Positions 1 through 12,700 of a stretch of 64,000 bases of DNA are shown piece by piece. The notes under the pieces were generated by a model. It had not been told where the DNA came from, did no database searches, and worked only from the letters and a program-made list of their open reading frames with translations. Position numbers and translations under genes: made by a program. How positions within the stretch are numbered: the stretch's first letter is position 1; each line of letters begins with the position of its first letter. The DNA comes from Diadophis punctatus similis (taxonomy: Eukaryota > Chordata > Lepidosauria > Squamata > Dipsadidae): assembly GCA_023053685.1 (NCBI GenBank), contig JALIGW010000057.1, forward strand, positions 1,848,710 to 1,912,709, given 5' to 3'.

Positions 1-660
1 GAAATCTACATCAATTTCTCTCTAGCTGACATTTTCCAGATGTGCAGAAGCAGAGTTCAAAGATTATGCTGAAACCTACACATCAATTTCTCTCTAGCTG
101 ACATTTTCCAGATGTGCAGAAGCAGAGTTCCAGGATTATGCTGAAATCTACATCAATTTCTCTCAAGCTGACATTTTCCAGATGTGCAGAAGCAGAGTGC
201 CAGGATTTTGCTGTAACCACCACATCAATTTCTCTCTAGCTGACTTTCCCAGATGTGCAGAAGCACATGTCCAGGATTATGCTGAAATCTGCCTTGTAAT
301 TTCTCTCTAGCTGACTTTTCCAGATGTGCAGGAGTGTTCCAGGATTATGCTGAAATCTACATCAATTTCTCTCAAGCTGACATTTTCCAGATGTACAGAA
401 GCAGAGTTCCAGGTGTATGCTGAAATCTGCCTTGCAATTTCTCTCTAGCTGACTTTTCGCAGATGTGCAGAAGCAGAGTTCCAGGAATATGCTGAAAACC
501 ACCACATCAATTTCTCTCTAGCTGACTTTTCCAGATGTGCAGAAGCAAAGTTCCAGCATTATGCTGAAATCTGCCACATAAACTTCTCTCTAGCTGACAT
601 TTTCCAGATGTGCAGAAGCAGAGTTCAAAGATTATGCTGAAATCTGCCTTGCAATTTGTC
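1..660 (+). repeat. Left edge: diverged satellite monomers
   Basis: These nine or so monomers differ from one another more than those in the core. Several carry the short form GCTGACTTTTCC (two bases fewer than GCTGACATTTTCC), and there are rare variants such as GATTTTGCTGTAACCA, a CAGGAGTGTTCC deletion form and AGATGTACAGAAG. The same rare forms return only at the far right end (62290-64000). There is no gene here. The stretch 356-510 is almost the same as about 62555-62700. Confidence 0.85.
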
Positions 661-2122
661 TCCAAGTGAAATTTTCCAGATGTGGAGAAGCAGAGTTCAG
701 AGATTATGCTGAAATCTACCACATCAATCTCTCTCTAGCTGACTTTTCCAGATGTGCAGAAGCAGAGTTCCAGCATTATGCTGAAATCTACCACATCAAT
801 TTCTCTCTAGCTGACATTTTCCAGATGTGAGGAAGCAGTGTTCCAGGATTATGCTGAAATCAGCCTCTGCATTTTCTCTCTAGCTGACATTTTCCAGATG
901 TGCGGAAGCAGAGTTCAAAGATTATGCTGAAATCTACCACATCAATTTTCTAGCTTACATTTTCCAGTTATGCAGAAGCAGAGTTCCAGGATTATGCTGA
1001 AATCTGCCTTGCAATTATTCTCTAGCTGACATTTTCCAGATGTTTAGAAGCAGAGAGCAAAGATTATGCTGAAATATACCACATAAATTTTCCCCAGCTG
1101 ACATTTTCCAGATGTGCACAAGCAGAGTTCCAGGATTATGCTGAAATCAGCCTCTGCATTTTCTCTCTGGCTGACATTTTCCAGATGTGCGGAAGCAGAG
1201 TTCAAAGATTATGCTGAAATCAGCCTCTGCATTTTCTCTCTAGCTGACATTTTCCAGATGTGCGGAAGCAGAGGTCAAAGATTATGCTGAAATCTGCCTT
1301 GCAATTTGTCTCCAAGTGAAATTTTCCAGATGTGGAGAAGCAGAGTTCAGAGATTATGCTGAAATCTACCACATCAATCTCTCTCTAGCTGACTTTTCCA
1401 GATGTGCAGAAGCAGAGTTCCAGCATTATGCTGAAATCTACCACATCAATTTCTCTCTAGCTGACATTTTCCAGATGTGAGGAAGCAGTGTTCCAGGATT
1501 ATGCTGAAATCAGCCTCTGCATTTTCTCTCTAGCTGACATTTTCCAGATGTGCGGAAGCAGAGTTCAAAGATTATGCTGAAATCTACCACATCAATTTTC
1601 TAGCTTACATTTTCCAGTTATGCAGAAGCAGAGTTCCAGGATTATGCTGAAATCTGCCTTGCAATTATTCTCTAGCTGACATTTTCCAGATGTTTAGAAG
1701 CAGAGAGCAAAGATTATGCTGAAATATACCACATAAATTTTCCCCAGCTGACATTTTCCAGATGTGCACAAGCAGAGTTCCAGGATTATGCTGAAATCAG
1801 CCTCTGCATTTTCTCTCTAGCTGACATTTTCCAGATGTGCGGAAGCAGAGTTCAAAGATTATGCTGAAATCAGCCTCTGCATTTTCTCTCTAGCTGACAT
1901 TTTCCAGATGTGCGGAAGCAGAGGTCAAAGATTATGCTGAAATCTGCCTTGCAATTTGTCTACAAGTGAAATTTTCCAGATGTGGAGAAGCAGAGTTCAG
2001 AGATTATGCTGAAATCTACCACATCAATCTCTCTCTAGCTGACTTTTCCAGATGTGCAGAAGCAGAGTTCCAGTATTATGCTGAAATCTACCACATCAAT
2101 TTCTCTCTAGCTGACATTTTCC
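661..2122 (+). repeat. 650-bp (9-monomer) higher-order repeat, two full copies and a partial third
   Basis: The phrase TCCAAGTGAAATTTTCC begins at 661 and 1311 and recurs as TACAAGTGAA at 1961, a spacing of exactly 650 bp (9 monomers averaging 72.2 bp). The first two units match almost base for base, including private variants such as TTCTAGCTTACATTTTCC, CCAGTTATGCAG and CCAGATGTTTAGAAG. One visible difference is CTCTCTGGCTGAC near 1167 against CTCTCTAGCTGAC near 1817. The third copy stops matching at about 2122. A related start (TCCAAGTCAA) lies at 4584. Confidence 0.85.
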
Positions 2123-3825
2123 AGATGTGCACAAGCAGAGTTCCAGTATTATGCTGAAATCCGCCTCTGCATTTCCCCTCTAGCTGACATTTTCCAGATG
2201 TGCGAAAGCAGAGTTCCAAGATTATGCTGAAATCTACGACATCAATTTCTCTCTAGCTTACATTTTCTAGATGTGCAGAAGCAGTGTTCCAGCATTATGC
2301 TGAAATCTGCCACATTAACTTCTCTCTAGCTGACATTTGCCAGGTGTGCAGAAGCAGAGTTCCAGGATTATGCTGAAATCAGCCTCTGCATTTTCTCTCT
2401 AGCTGACATTTTCCAGATGTGCAGAAGCAGAGTTCAAAGATTATGGTGAACTCTACCACATCAATTTCTCTCTAGCTTACATTTTCCAGATGTGCAGAAG
2501 CAGAGTTCAAAGATTATGCTGAAATCTAACACATCAATTTCTCTCTAGCTGAAATTTTCTAGGTGTGCACAAGCAGAGTTCCAGGATTATGCTGAAATCT
2601 GCCTCTGCATTTTCCCTCTAGCTGACATTTTCCAGATGTGAAGAAGCAGAGTTCAAAGATTCTGCTGAAATCTACCACATAAATTCCTATGTAGCTGACA
2701 TTTTTCAGATGTGCTGAAGCAGAGTTCCAGGATTATGCTGAAAGCAGCCTCTGCATTTTCTCTCTAGCTTACGTTTTCCAGATGTGCAGAAGCAGAGTTC
2801 AAAGATTATGCTGAAATCTAACACATCAATTTCTCTCTAGCTGAAATTTAATAGATGTGCAAAAGCAGAGTTCCAGGATTATGCTGAAATCTGCCTCTGC
2901 ATTTTCCCTCTAGCTGACATTTTCCAGATGTGCGGAAGCAGAGTTCCAGGATTATGCTGAAATCAGCCTCTGCATTTTCTCTCTAGCTGACATTTTTCAG
3001 ATGTTCGGAAGCAGAGAGCAAAGATTATGCTGAAATCAACCACATAAATTTTCCTCAGCTGACATTCTCCAGATGTGCAGAAGCAGAGTTCAAAGATTAT
3101 GCTGAAATCTACGACATCAATTTCTCTCTAGCTTACATTTTCTAGATGTGCAGAAGCAGAGTTCCAGCATTATGCTGAAATCTGCCACATAAAATTCTCT
3201 CTAGCTGACATTTTCCAGATGTGCAGAAGCAGAGTTCAAATATTATGCTGAAATCTACCATACCAATTTCTCTCTAGCTGACATTTGCCAGATGTGAAGA
3301 AGCAGAGTTCCAGGATTGTGCTGAAAACCACCACATCAATTTCTCTCTAGCTGACATTTTCCAGATGAGCGCAAGCAGAGTTCAAAGATTATGGTGAACT
3401 CTACCACATCAATTTCTCTCTAGCTTACATTTTCCAGATGTGAAGAAGCAGAGTTCAAACATTATGCTGAAATCTACCACATCAATTTCTCTCTAGCTGA
3501 CATTTGCCAGATGTGCAGAAGCAGATTTCCAGGATTATGCTGAAATCAGCCTCTGCATTTTCTCTCTAGCTGACATTTTCCAGATGTGAAGAAGCAGAGT
3601 TCAAAGATTATGCTGAAATCTACCACATAAATTCCTATCTAGCTGACATTTTTCAGATGTGATGAAGCAGAGTTCCAGGATTATGCTGAAATCAGCCTCT
3701 GCATTTTCTCTCTAGCTGACATTCTCCAGATGTGCAGAAGCAGAGTTCAAAGATTATGCTGAAATCTACCACATCAATTTCTCTCTAGCTGACATTTTCC
3801 AGATGTGCGGAAGCAGAGTTCCAGG
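1961..3825 (+). repeat. ~1.9-kb satellite segment, copy 1 (partner 4584-6592)
   Basis: This segment is repeated at 4584-6592 with offsets of 2623, 2695 and 2767 bp in successive parts. The steps are multiples of one monomer, so the second copy gained two extra monomers, near 5050-5120 and 5947-6090. Shared rare variants include GGTGAACTCTACC, GAAATTTAATAGATG, CAGATGTTCGGAAG and GATTGTGCTGAAAACC. The match ends near 3825, where this copy continues with CCAGGATTATGC and a CTAGTTTAC monomer while the partner continues with CCAGCATTATGC and a GCCTTGCAA monomer. Confidence 0.75.
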
Positions 3826-6800
3826 ATTATGCTGAAATCTACCACATCAATTTCTCTCTAGTTTACATTTTCCAGATGTGCACAAGCAGAGTTCCAGTAT
3901 TATGCTGAAATCTGCCTCTGCATTTTCCCTCTAGCTGACATTTTCCAGATGTGCGGAAGCAGAGTTCAAAGATTATGCTGAAATCTGCCTCTGCATTTTC
4001 TTTCTCGCTGACATTTTCTAGATGTGTAGAAGCAGAGTTCCAAGATTATGCTGAAATCTACGACATCAATTTCTCTCTAGCTTACATTTTCTAGATGTGC
4101 AGAAGCAGAGTTCCAGCATTATGCTGAAATATGACACATAAACTTCTTTCTAGCTGACATTTTCCAGATGTGCAGAAGCAGAGTTCAAATATTATGCTGA
4201 AATCTACCATATCAATTTCTCTCTAGCTGACATTTGCCAGATGTGAAGAAGCAGAGTTCCAGGATTGTGCTGAAAACCACCACTTCAATTTCTCTCTAGC
4301 TGACATTTGCCAGATGTGCAGAAGCAGAGTTCCAGGATTATGCTGAAATGTGCCTTGCAATTTCTCTCTAGCTGACTTTTCCAGATGTGAAGAAGCAGAG
4401 TTCAAACATTATGCTGAAATCTAACACATCAATTTCTCTCTAGCTGACATTTGCCAGATGTGCAGAAGCAGATTTCCAGGATTATGCTGAAATCAGCCTC
4501 TGCATTTTCTCTCTAGCTGACATTTTCCAGATGTGCGGAAGCAGAGTTCAAAGATTATGCTGAAATCTGCCTTGCAATTTGTCTCCAAGTCAAATTTTCC
4601 AGATGTGGAGAAGCAGAGTTCAGAGATTATGCTGAAATCTACCACATCAATCTCTCTCTAGCTGACTTTTCCAGATGTGCAGAAGCAGAGTTCCAGGATT
4701 ATGCTGAAATCTACCACATCAATTTCTCTCTAGCTGACATTTTCCAGATGTGCACAAGCAGAGTTCCAGTATTATGCTGAAATCCGCCTCTGCATTTCCC
4801 CTCTAGCTGACATTTTCCAGATGTGCGAAAGCAGAGTTCCAAGATTATGCTGAAATCTACGACATCAATTTCTCTCTAGCTTACATTTTGTAGATGTGCA
4901 GAAGCAGTGTTCCAGCATTATGCTGAAATCTGCCACATTAACTTCTCTCTAGCTGACATTTGCCAGGTGTGCAGAAGCAGAGTTCCAGGATTATGCTGAA
5001 ATCAGCCTCTGCATTTTCTCTCTAGCTGACATTTTCCAGATGTGCAGAAGCAGAGTTCCAAGATTATGCTGAAATCTGCCTTGCAATTTCTCTTTAGCTG
5101 ACATTTTCCATATGAGCGCAAGCAGAGTTCAAAGATTATGGTGAACTCTACCACATCAATTTCTCTCTAGCTTACATTTTCCAGATGTGCAGAAGCAGAG
5201 TTCAAAGATTATGCTGAAATCTAACACATCAATTTCTCTCTAGCTGAAATTTTCTAGGTGTGCACAAGCAGAGTTCCAGGATTATGCTGCAATCTGCCTC
5301 TGCATTTTCCCTCTAGCTGACATTTTCCAGATGTGAAGAAGCAGAGTTCAAAGATTCTGCTGAAATCTACCACATAAATTCCTATGTAGCTGACATTTTT
5401 CAGATGTGCTGAAGCAGAGTTCCAGGATTATGCTGAAAGCAGCCTCTGCATTTTCTCTCTAGCTTACGTTTTCCAGATGTGCAGAAGCAGAGTTCAAAGA
5501 TTATGCTGAAATCTAACACATCAATTTCTCTCTAGCTGAAATTTAATAGATGTGCAAAAGCAGAGTTCCAGGATTATGCTGAAATCTGCCTCTGCATTTT
5601 CCCTCTAGCTGACATTTTCCAGATGTGCGGAAGCAGAGTTCCAGGATTATGCTGAAATCAGCCTCTGCATTTTCTCTCTAGCTGACATTTTTCAGATGTT
5701 CGGAAGCAGAGAGCAAAGATTATGCTGAAATCAACCACATAAATTTTCCTCAGCTGACATTCTCCAGATGTGCAGAAGCAGAGTTCAAAGATTATGCTGA
5801 AATCTACGACATCAATTTCTCTCTAGCTTACATTTTCTAGATGTGCAGAAGCAGAGTTCCAGCATTATGCTGAAATCTGCCACATAAAATTCTCTCTAGC
5901 TGACATTTTCCAGATGTGCAGAAGCAGAGTTCAAATATTATGCTGAAATCTACCATACCAATTTCTCTCTAGCTGACATTTGCCAGATGTGAAGAAGCAG
6001 AGTTCCAGGATTGTGCTGAAATCTACCATACCAATTTCTCTCTAGCTGACATTTGCCAGATGTGAAGAAGCAGAGTTCCAGGATTGTGCTGAAAACCACC
6101 ACATCAATTTCTCTCTCGCTGACATTTTCCAGATGAGCGCAAGCAGAGTTCAAAGATTATGGTGAACTCTACCACATCAATTTCTCTCTAGCTTACATTT
6201 TCCAGATGTGAAGTAGCAGAGTTCAAACATTATGCTGAAATCTACCACATCAATTTCTCTCTAGCTGACATTTGCCAGATGTGCAGAAGCAGATTTCCAG
6301 GATTATGCTGAAATCAGCCTCTGCATTTTCTCTCTAGCTGACATTTTCCAGATGTGAAGAAGCAGAGTTCAAAGATTATGCTGAAATCTACCACATAAAT
6401 TCCTATCTAGCTGACATTTTTCAGATGTGATGAAGCAGAGTTCCAGGATTATGCTGAAATCAGCCTCTGCATTTTCTCTCTAGCTGACATTCTCCAGATG
6501 TGCAGAAGCAGAGTTCAAAGATTATGCTGAAATCTACCACATCAATTTCTCTCTAGCTGACATTTTCCAGATGTGCGGAAGCAGAGTTCCAGCATTATGC
6601 TGAAATCTGCCTTGCAATTTTTCTCCAGGTGAAAATTTCCAGATGTGGACAACCAGTGTTTAAAGACTATGCTGAAATCTAACATATCAATTTCTCTCTA
6701 GCTGACATTTTCCAGATGAGCGCAAGCAGAGTTCAAAGATTATGGTGAACTCTACCACATCAATTTCTCTCTAGCTTACATTTTCCAGATGTGCAGAAGC

Positions 6801-9590
6801 AGAGTTCAAAGATTATGCTGAAATCTAACACATCAATTTCTCTCTAGCTGAAATTTTCTAGGTGTGCACAAGCAGAGTTCCAGGATTATGCTGAAATCTG
6901 CCTCTGCATTTTCCCTCTAGCTGACATTTTCCAGATGTGAAGAAGCAGAGTTCAAAGATTCTGCTGAAATCTACCACATAAATTCCTATGTAGCTGACAT
7001 TTTCCAGATGTGTGGAAGCAGAGTTCCAGGATTATGCTGAAATCTGCCTCTGCATTTTCCCTCTGGCTGACATTTTCCAGGTGTGTAGAAGCAGAGTTCA
7101 GGATTATGCTAAAATCTGTCTTGCAATTTTTCTCCAGGTGAAATTTTCCAGATGTGCAGAAGCAGAGTTCAAGGATTATGCTGAAATCTGCCTCTGCATT
7201 TTCCCTCTAGCTGACATTTTCCAGAGGTGCAGAAGCAGAGTTCAAAATTTATGCTGAAATCTACCACATCAATTTCTTTCTAGCTGACATTTTCCAGGTG
7301 TGTGGAAGCAGAGTTCCAAGATTATGCTGACATCTACGACATCAATTCCTCTCTAGCTGACATTTTCCAGATGTGCAGAAGCAGGGTTCCAGGATTATGC
7401 TGAAATCTGCCTCTGCATTTTCCCTCTAGCTGACCTTTTCAAGATGTGAAAAAGCAGAGTTCAAAGATAATGCTGAAATCTACAACTTCAATTTCTCTAG
7501 CTGACATTTTCGAGATTTGCGGAAGCAAAGTTCAAACATTATGCTGAAATCTACAACATCAATTTCTCCCAAGCTAACATTTTGCAGATGTGGAGAAGCA
7601 GAGTTCCAGGATTATGCTGAAATCTGCCTTCCAATTTCTCTCTAGCTGACATTTTCCAGATGTGCACAAGCAGAGTTCCAGGATTATGCTAAAATCTGCC
7701 TCTGCATTTTCCCTCTAGCTGACATTTTCAAGATGTGCAGAAGCAGAGTTCAAAGATTATGCTGAAATATACCACATAAATTTTCCCCAGCTGACATTTT
7801 CCAGATGTGCAGTAGAAGAGTTCCAAGATTATGCTGAAATCTGCCTCTGAATTTTCCCTTTAGCTGACATTTTCAAGGTGTGTAGAAGCAGAGTTCCACG
7901 ATTATGCTGAAATCAGCCTCTGCATTTCTCTTTAGCTGACATTTTCGAGATGTGCAGAAGCAGAGTTAAAACATTATGCTGAAATCTACAACATTAATTT
8001 CTCTCTAGCTAACATTTTCCAGATGTGCAGAGGCAGAGTTCCAGGATTATGCTGAAATCTGCCTTGCAATTTCTCTCTAGCTGATATTTTCCTGATGTGC
8101 GGTAGCAGAGTTCAAAGATATCGCTGAAATCTGCCTCTGCATTTTCCCTCTAGCTGACATTTTCCAGGTGTGTAGAAGCAGAGTTCCAGGATTATGATGA
8201 AATCTGTCTTGCAATTTTTCTCCAGGTGAAATTTTCCAGATGTGGAGAAGCAGAGGTCCAAGATTATGCTGAAATCTGCCTTGCAATTTCTGTCTAGCTC
8301 ACATTTTCCAGATTTGCGGAAGCAGAGCTCAAAGATTATGCTGAAATCTACCACATCAATTTCTCTCTAGCTGACATTTTCCAGATGTGTGGAAGCAGAG
8401 TTCCATGATTATGCTGAAATCAGCCTCTGCAATTTCTCTCTAGCTGACATTTTCCAGATGTGCGGTAGCAGATTTCAAAGATTATGCTGAAATCTGCCTC
8501 TGCATTTTCCCTCTAGCTGACATTTTCCAGGTGTGTAGAAGCAGAGTTCCAAGATTATGCTGAAATCTGCCTTGCAATTTCTCTCTAGCTCACATTTTCC
8601 AGATGTGTGGAAGCAGAGTTCCTAGATTATGCTGACATCTACGACATGAATTCCTCTCTAGCTGACATTTTCCAGATGTGCGGAAGCAGAGTTCCAGGAT
8701 TATGCTGAAATCAGCCTCCGCATTTTCTCTCTAGCTGACATTTTCGAGACGTGCAGAAGCAGAGTTCAAACATTATTTTGAAATCTACAACATCCATTTC
8801 TCTCTAGCTAACATTTTCCAGATGTGCAGAAGCAGAGTTCCAGGATTATGCTGAAATCTGCCTCTGCATTTTCCCTCTAGCTTACATTTTCCAGATGTGC
8901 AGAAGCAGAGTTCCAGGATTATGCTAAAATCTGCCTCTGCATTTTCTCTCTAGCTGACATTTTCCAGATGTGCAGAAGCAGCATTCAAAGATTATGCTGA
9001 AATCAGCCTCTGCATTTTCTCTCTAGCTGACATTTTCAGATGTGCGGAAGCAGAGTTCAAACATTATGCTGAAATCCACAACATTAATTTCTCTCTAGCT
9101 CATATTTTCCAGATGTGCAGAAGCAGAGTTCCAGGATTATGCTGAAATATGCCTTGCATTTTCTCTCTAGCTGACATTTTCCAGATGTGCAGAAGCAGAG
9201 TTCAAAGATTATGCTGAAATCTGCCTCTGCATTTTCTCTCTAGCTGACATTTTCGAGACGTGCAGAAGCAGATTTCAAACATTATGCTGAAATCTACAAC
9301 ATCAATTTCTCTCTAGCTAACATTTTCCAGATGTGCACAAGTAGAGTTCCAGGATTATGCTGAAATCTGCCTCTGCATTTTCCCTCTAGCTGACATTTTC
9401 AAGGTGTGTAGAAGCAGAGTTTCAGGATTATGCTGAAATCAGCCTCTGCATTTTCTCTCTAGCTGAGATTTTCCAGATGTGCAGAAGCAGAGTTCAAACA
9501 TTATGCTGAAATCTACAACATTAATTTCTCTCTAGCTAAAATTTTCCAGATGTGCAGAAGCAGAGTTCCAGGATTATGCTGAAATCTGCC
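3080..9590 (+). repeat. ~6.5-kb satellite block, copy 1 of a tandem duplication (offset 6695 bp)
   Basis: Every distinctive monomer from about 3080 to 9590 recurs 6695 bp downstream in the same order, with no mismatch in the stretches I compared. At 9590 against 16285 the copies part: this copy goes on to GCCTCTGCATTTT and a CTTACATTTTCC monomer, the other to GCCTTGCAAGTTCTC. The block holds two populations: edge-like CACATCAATTT monomers up to about 6590, then core-type monomers (TTTTTCTCCAGGTGAAA, CGAGACGTGC, CATGAATTCC) from about 6600. It also contains one unoccupied version of the L1 target site at 7875-7888. Confidence 0.85.
4584..6592 (+). repeat. ~2.0-kb satellite segment, copy 2 (partner 1961-3825)
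   Basis: This is the second occurrence of the 1961-3825 segment inside the larger 6.5-kb block. It has two extra monomers relative to the first copy. The second is a clean local duplication of a CCATACCAATTTC monomer around 5947-6090, after which the offset rises from 2695 to 2767 bp. The 6695-bp duplication carries a third occurrence at about 11279-13287 and a partial one at 9786-10520. Confidence 0.72.
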
Positions 9591-9774
9591 TCTGCATTTT
9601 CCCTCTAGCTTACATTTTCCAGATGTGCAGAAGCAGAGTTCCAGGATTATGCTAAAATCTGCCTCTGCATTTTCTCTCTAGCTGACATTTTCCAGATGTG
9701 CAGAAGCAGCGTTCAAAGATTATGCTGAAATCAGCCTCTGCATTTTCTCTCTAGCTGACATTTTCAGATGTGCG
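9591..9774 (+). repeat. Bridging monomers between the two 6.5-kb blocks
   Basis: About 2.5 monomers (CTTACATTTTCC, GCTAAAATCTGCC, AGCAGCGTTCAAAG, then GACATTTTCAGATG) lie between the end of the first 6.5-kb block and the start of the second. Their order copies the stretch around 8866-9056 in the same block, with AGCAGCGTT where that stretch has AGCAGCATT. The tandem junction therefore probably formed by unequal exchange within this sub-repeat. No coding capacity is visible. Confidence 0.6.
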
Positions 9775-12700
9775 GAAGCAGAGTTCAAAGATTATGCTGA
9801 AATCTACGACATCAATTTCTCTCTAGCTTACATTTTCTAGATGTGCAGAAGCAGAGTTCCAGCATTATGCTGAAATCTGCCACATAAAATTCTCTCTAGC
9901 TGACATTTTCCAGATGTGCAGAAGCAGAGTTCAAATATTATGCTGAAATCTACCATACCAATTTCTCTCTAGCTGACATTTGCCAGATGTGAAGAAGCAG
10001 AGTTCCAGGATTGTGCTGAAAACCACCACATCAATTTCTCTCTAGCTGACATTTTCCAGATGAGCGCAAGCAGAGTTCAAAGATTATGGTGAACTCTACC
10101 ACATCAATTTCTCTCTAGCTTACATTTTCCAGATGTGAAGAAGCAGAGTTCAAACATTATGCTGAAATCTACCACATCAATTTCTCTCTAGCTGACATTT
10201 GCCAGATGTGCAGAAGCAGATTTCCAGGATTATGCTGAAATCAGCCTCTGCATTTTCTCTCTAGCTGACATTTTCCAGATGTGAAGAAGCAGAGTTCAAA
10301 GATTATGCTGAAATCTACCACATAAATTCCTATCTAGCTGACATTTTTCAGATGTGATGAAGCAGAGTTCCAGGATTATGCTGAAATCAGCCTCTGCATT
10401 TTCTCTCTAGCTGACATTCTCCAGATGTGCAGAAGCAGAGTTCAAAGATTATGCTGAAATCTACCACATCAATTTCTCTCTAGCTGACATTTTCCAGATG
10501 TGCGGAAGCAGAGTTCCAGGATTATGCTGAAATCTACCACATCAATTTCTCTCTAGTTTACATTTTCCAGATGTGCACAAGCAGAGTTCCAGTATTATGC
10601 TGAAATCTGCCTCTGCATTTTCCCTCTAGCTGACATTTTCCAGATGTGCGGAAGCAGAGTTCAAAGATTATGCTGAAATCTGCCTCTGCATTTTCTTTCT
10701 CGCTGACATTTTCTAGATGTGTAGAAGCAGAGTTCCAAGATTATGCTGAAATCTACGACATCAATTTCTCTCTAGCTTACATTTTCTAGATGTGCAGAAG
10801 CAGAGTTCCAGCATTATGCTGAAATATGACACATAAACTTCTTTCTAGCTGACATTTTCCAGATGTGCAGAAGCAGAGTTCAAATATTATGCTGAAATCT
10901 ACCATATCAATTTCTCTCTAGCTGACATTTGCCAGATGTGAAGAAGCAGAGTTCCAGGATTGTGCTGAAAACCACCACTTCAATTTCTCTCTAGCTGACA
11001 TTTGCCAGATGTGCAGAAGCAGAGTTCCAGGATTATGCTGAAATGTGCCTTGCAATTTCTCTCTAGCTGACTTTTCCAGATGTGAAGAAGCAGAGTTCAA
11101 ACATTATGCTGAAATCTAACACATCAATTTCTCTCTAGCTGACATTTGCCAGATGTGCAGAAGCAGATTTCCAGGATTATGCTGAAATCAGCCTCTGCAT
11201 TTTCTCTCTAGCTGACATTTTCCAGATGTGCGGAAGCAGAGTTCAAAGATTATGCTGAAATCTGCCTTGCAATTTGTCTCCAAGTCAAATTTTCCAGATG
11301 TGGAGAAGCAGAGTTCAGAGATTATGCTGAAATCTACCACATCAATCTCTCTCTAGCTGACTTTTCCAGATGTGCAGAAGCAGAGTTCCAGGATTATGCT
11401 GAAATCTACCACATCAATTTCTCTCTAGCTGACATTTTCCAGATGTGCACAAGCAGAGTTCCAGTATTATGCTGAAATCCGCCTCTGCATTTCCCCTCTA
11501 GCTGACATTTTCCAGATGTGCGAAAGCAGAGTTCCAAGATTATGCTGAAATCTACGACATCAATTTCTCTCTAGCTTACATTTTGTAGATGTGCAGAAGC
11601 AGTGTTCCAGCATTATGCTGAAATCTGCCACATTAACTTCTCTCTAGCTGACATTTGCCAGGTGTGCAGAAGCAGAGTTCCAGGATTATGCTGAAATCAG
11701 CCTCTGCATTTTCTCTCTAGCTGACATTTTCCAGATGTGCAGAAGCAGAGTTCCAAGATTATGCTGAAATCTGCCTTGCAATTTCTCTTTAGCTGACATT
11801 TTCCATATGAGCGCAAGCAGAGTTCAAAGATTATGGTGAACTCTACCACATCAATTTCTCTCTAGCTTACATTTTCCAGATGTGCAGAAGCAGAGTTCAA
11901 AGATTATGCTGAAATCTAACACATCAATTTCTCTCTAGCTGAAATTTTCTAGGTGTGCACAAGCAGAGTTCCAGGATTATGCTGCAATCTGCCTCTGCAT
12001 TTTCCCTCTAGCTGACATTTTCCAGATGTGAAGAAGCAGAGTTCAAAGATTCTGCTGAAATCTACCACATAAATTCCTATGTAGCTGACATTTTTCAGAT
12101 GTGCTGAAGCAGAGTTCCAGGATTATGCTGAAAGCAGCCTCTGCATTTTCTCTCTAGCTTACGTTTTCCAGATGTGCAGAAGCAGAGTTCAAAGATTATG
12201 CTGAAATCTAACACATCAATTTCTCTCTAGCTGAAATTTAATAGATGTGCAAAAGCAGAGTTCCAGGATTATGCTGAAATCTGCCTCTGCATTTTCCCTC
12301 TAGCTGACATTTTCCAGATGTGCGGAAGCAGAGTTCCAGGATTATGCTGAAATCAGCCTCTGCATTTTCTCTCTAGCTGACATTTTTCAGATGTTCGGAA
12401 GCAGAGAGCAAAGATTATGCTGAAATCAACCACATAAATTTTCCTCAGCTGACATTCTCCAGATGTGCAGAAGCAGAGTTCAAAGATTATGCTGAAATCT
12501 ACGACATCAATTTCTCTCTAGCTTACATTTTCTAGATGTGCAGAAGCAGAGTTCCAGCATTATGCTGAAATCTGCCACATAAAATTCTCTCTAGCTGACA
12601 TTTTCCAGATGTGCAGAAGCAGAGTTCAAATATTATGCTGAAATCTACCATACCAATTTCTCTCTAGCTGACATTTGCCAGATGTGAAGAAGCAGAGTTC

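Noticed and set aside
7012..7257. Short open frames of 60-88 codons with a ~24-residue periodic peptide, on both strands throughout the satellite
   Set aside because: A 72-bp monomer is 24 codons, so any stop-free frame repeats automatically. The frames break wherever a 73-bp monomer shifts the phase, many lack an ATG, and the Cys spacing fits no zinc-finger pattern. They are by-products of the repeat.
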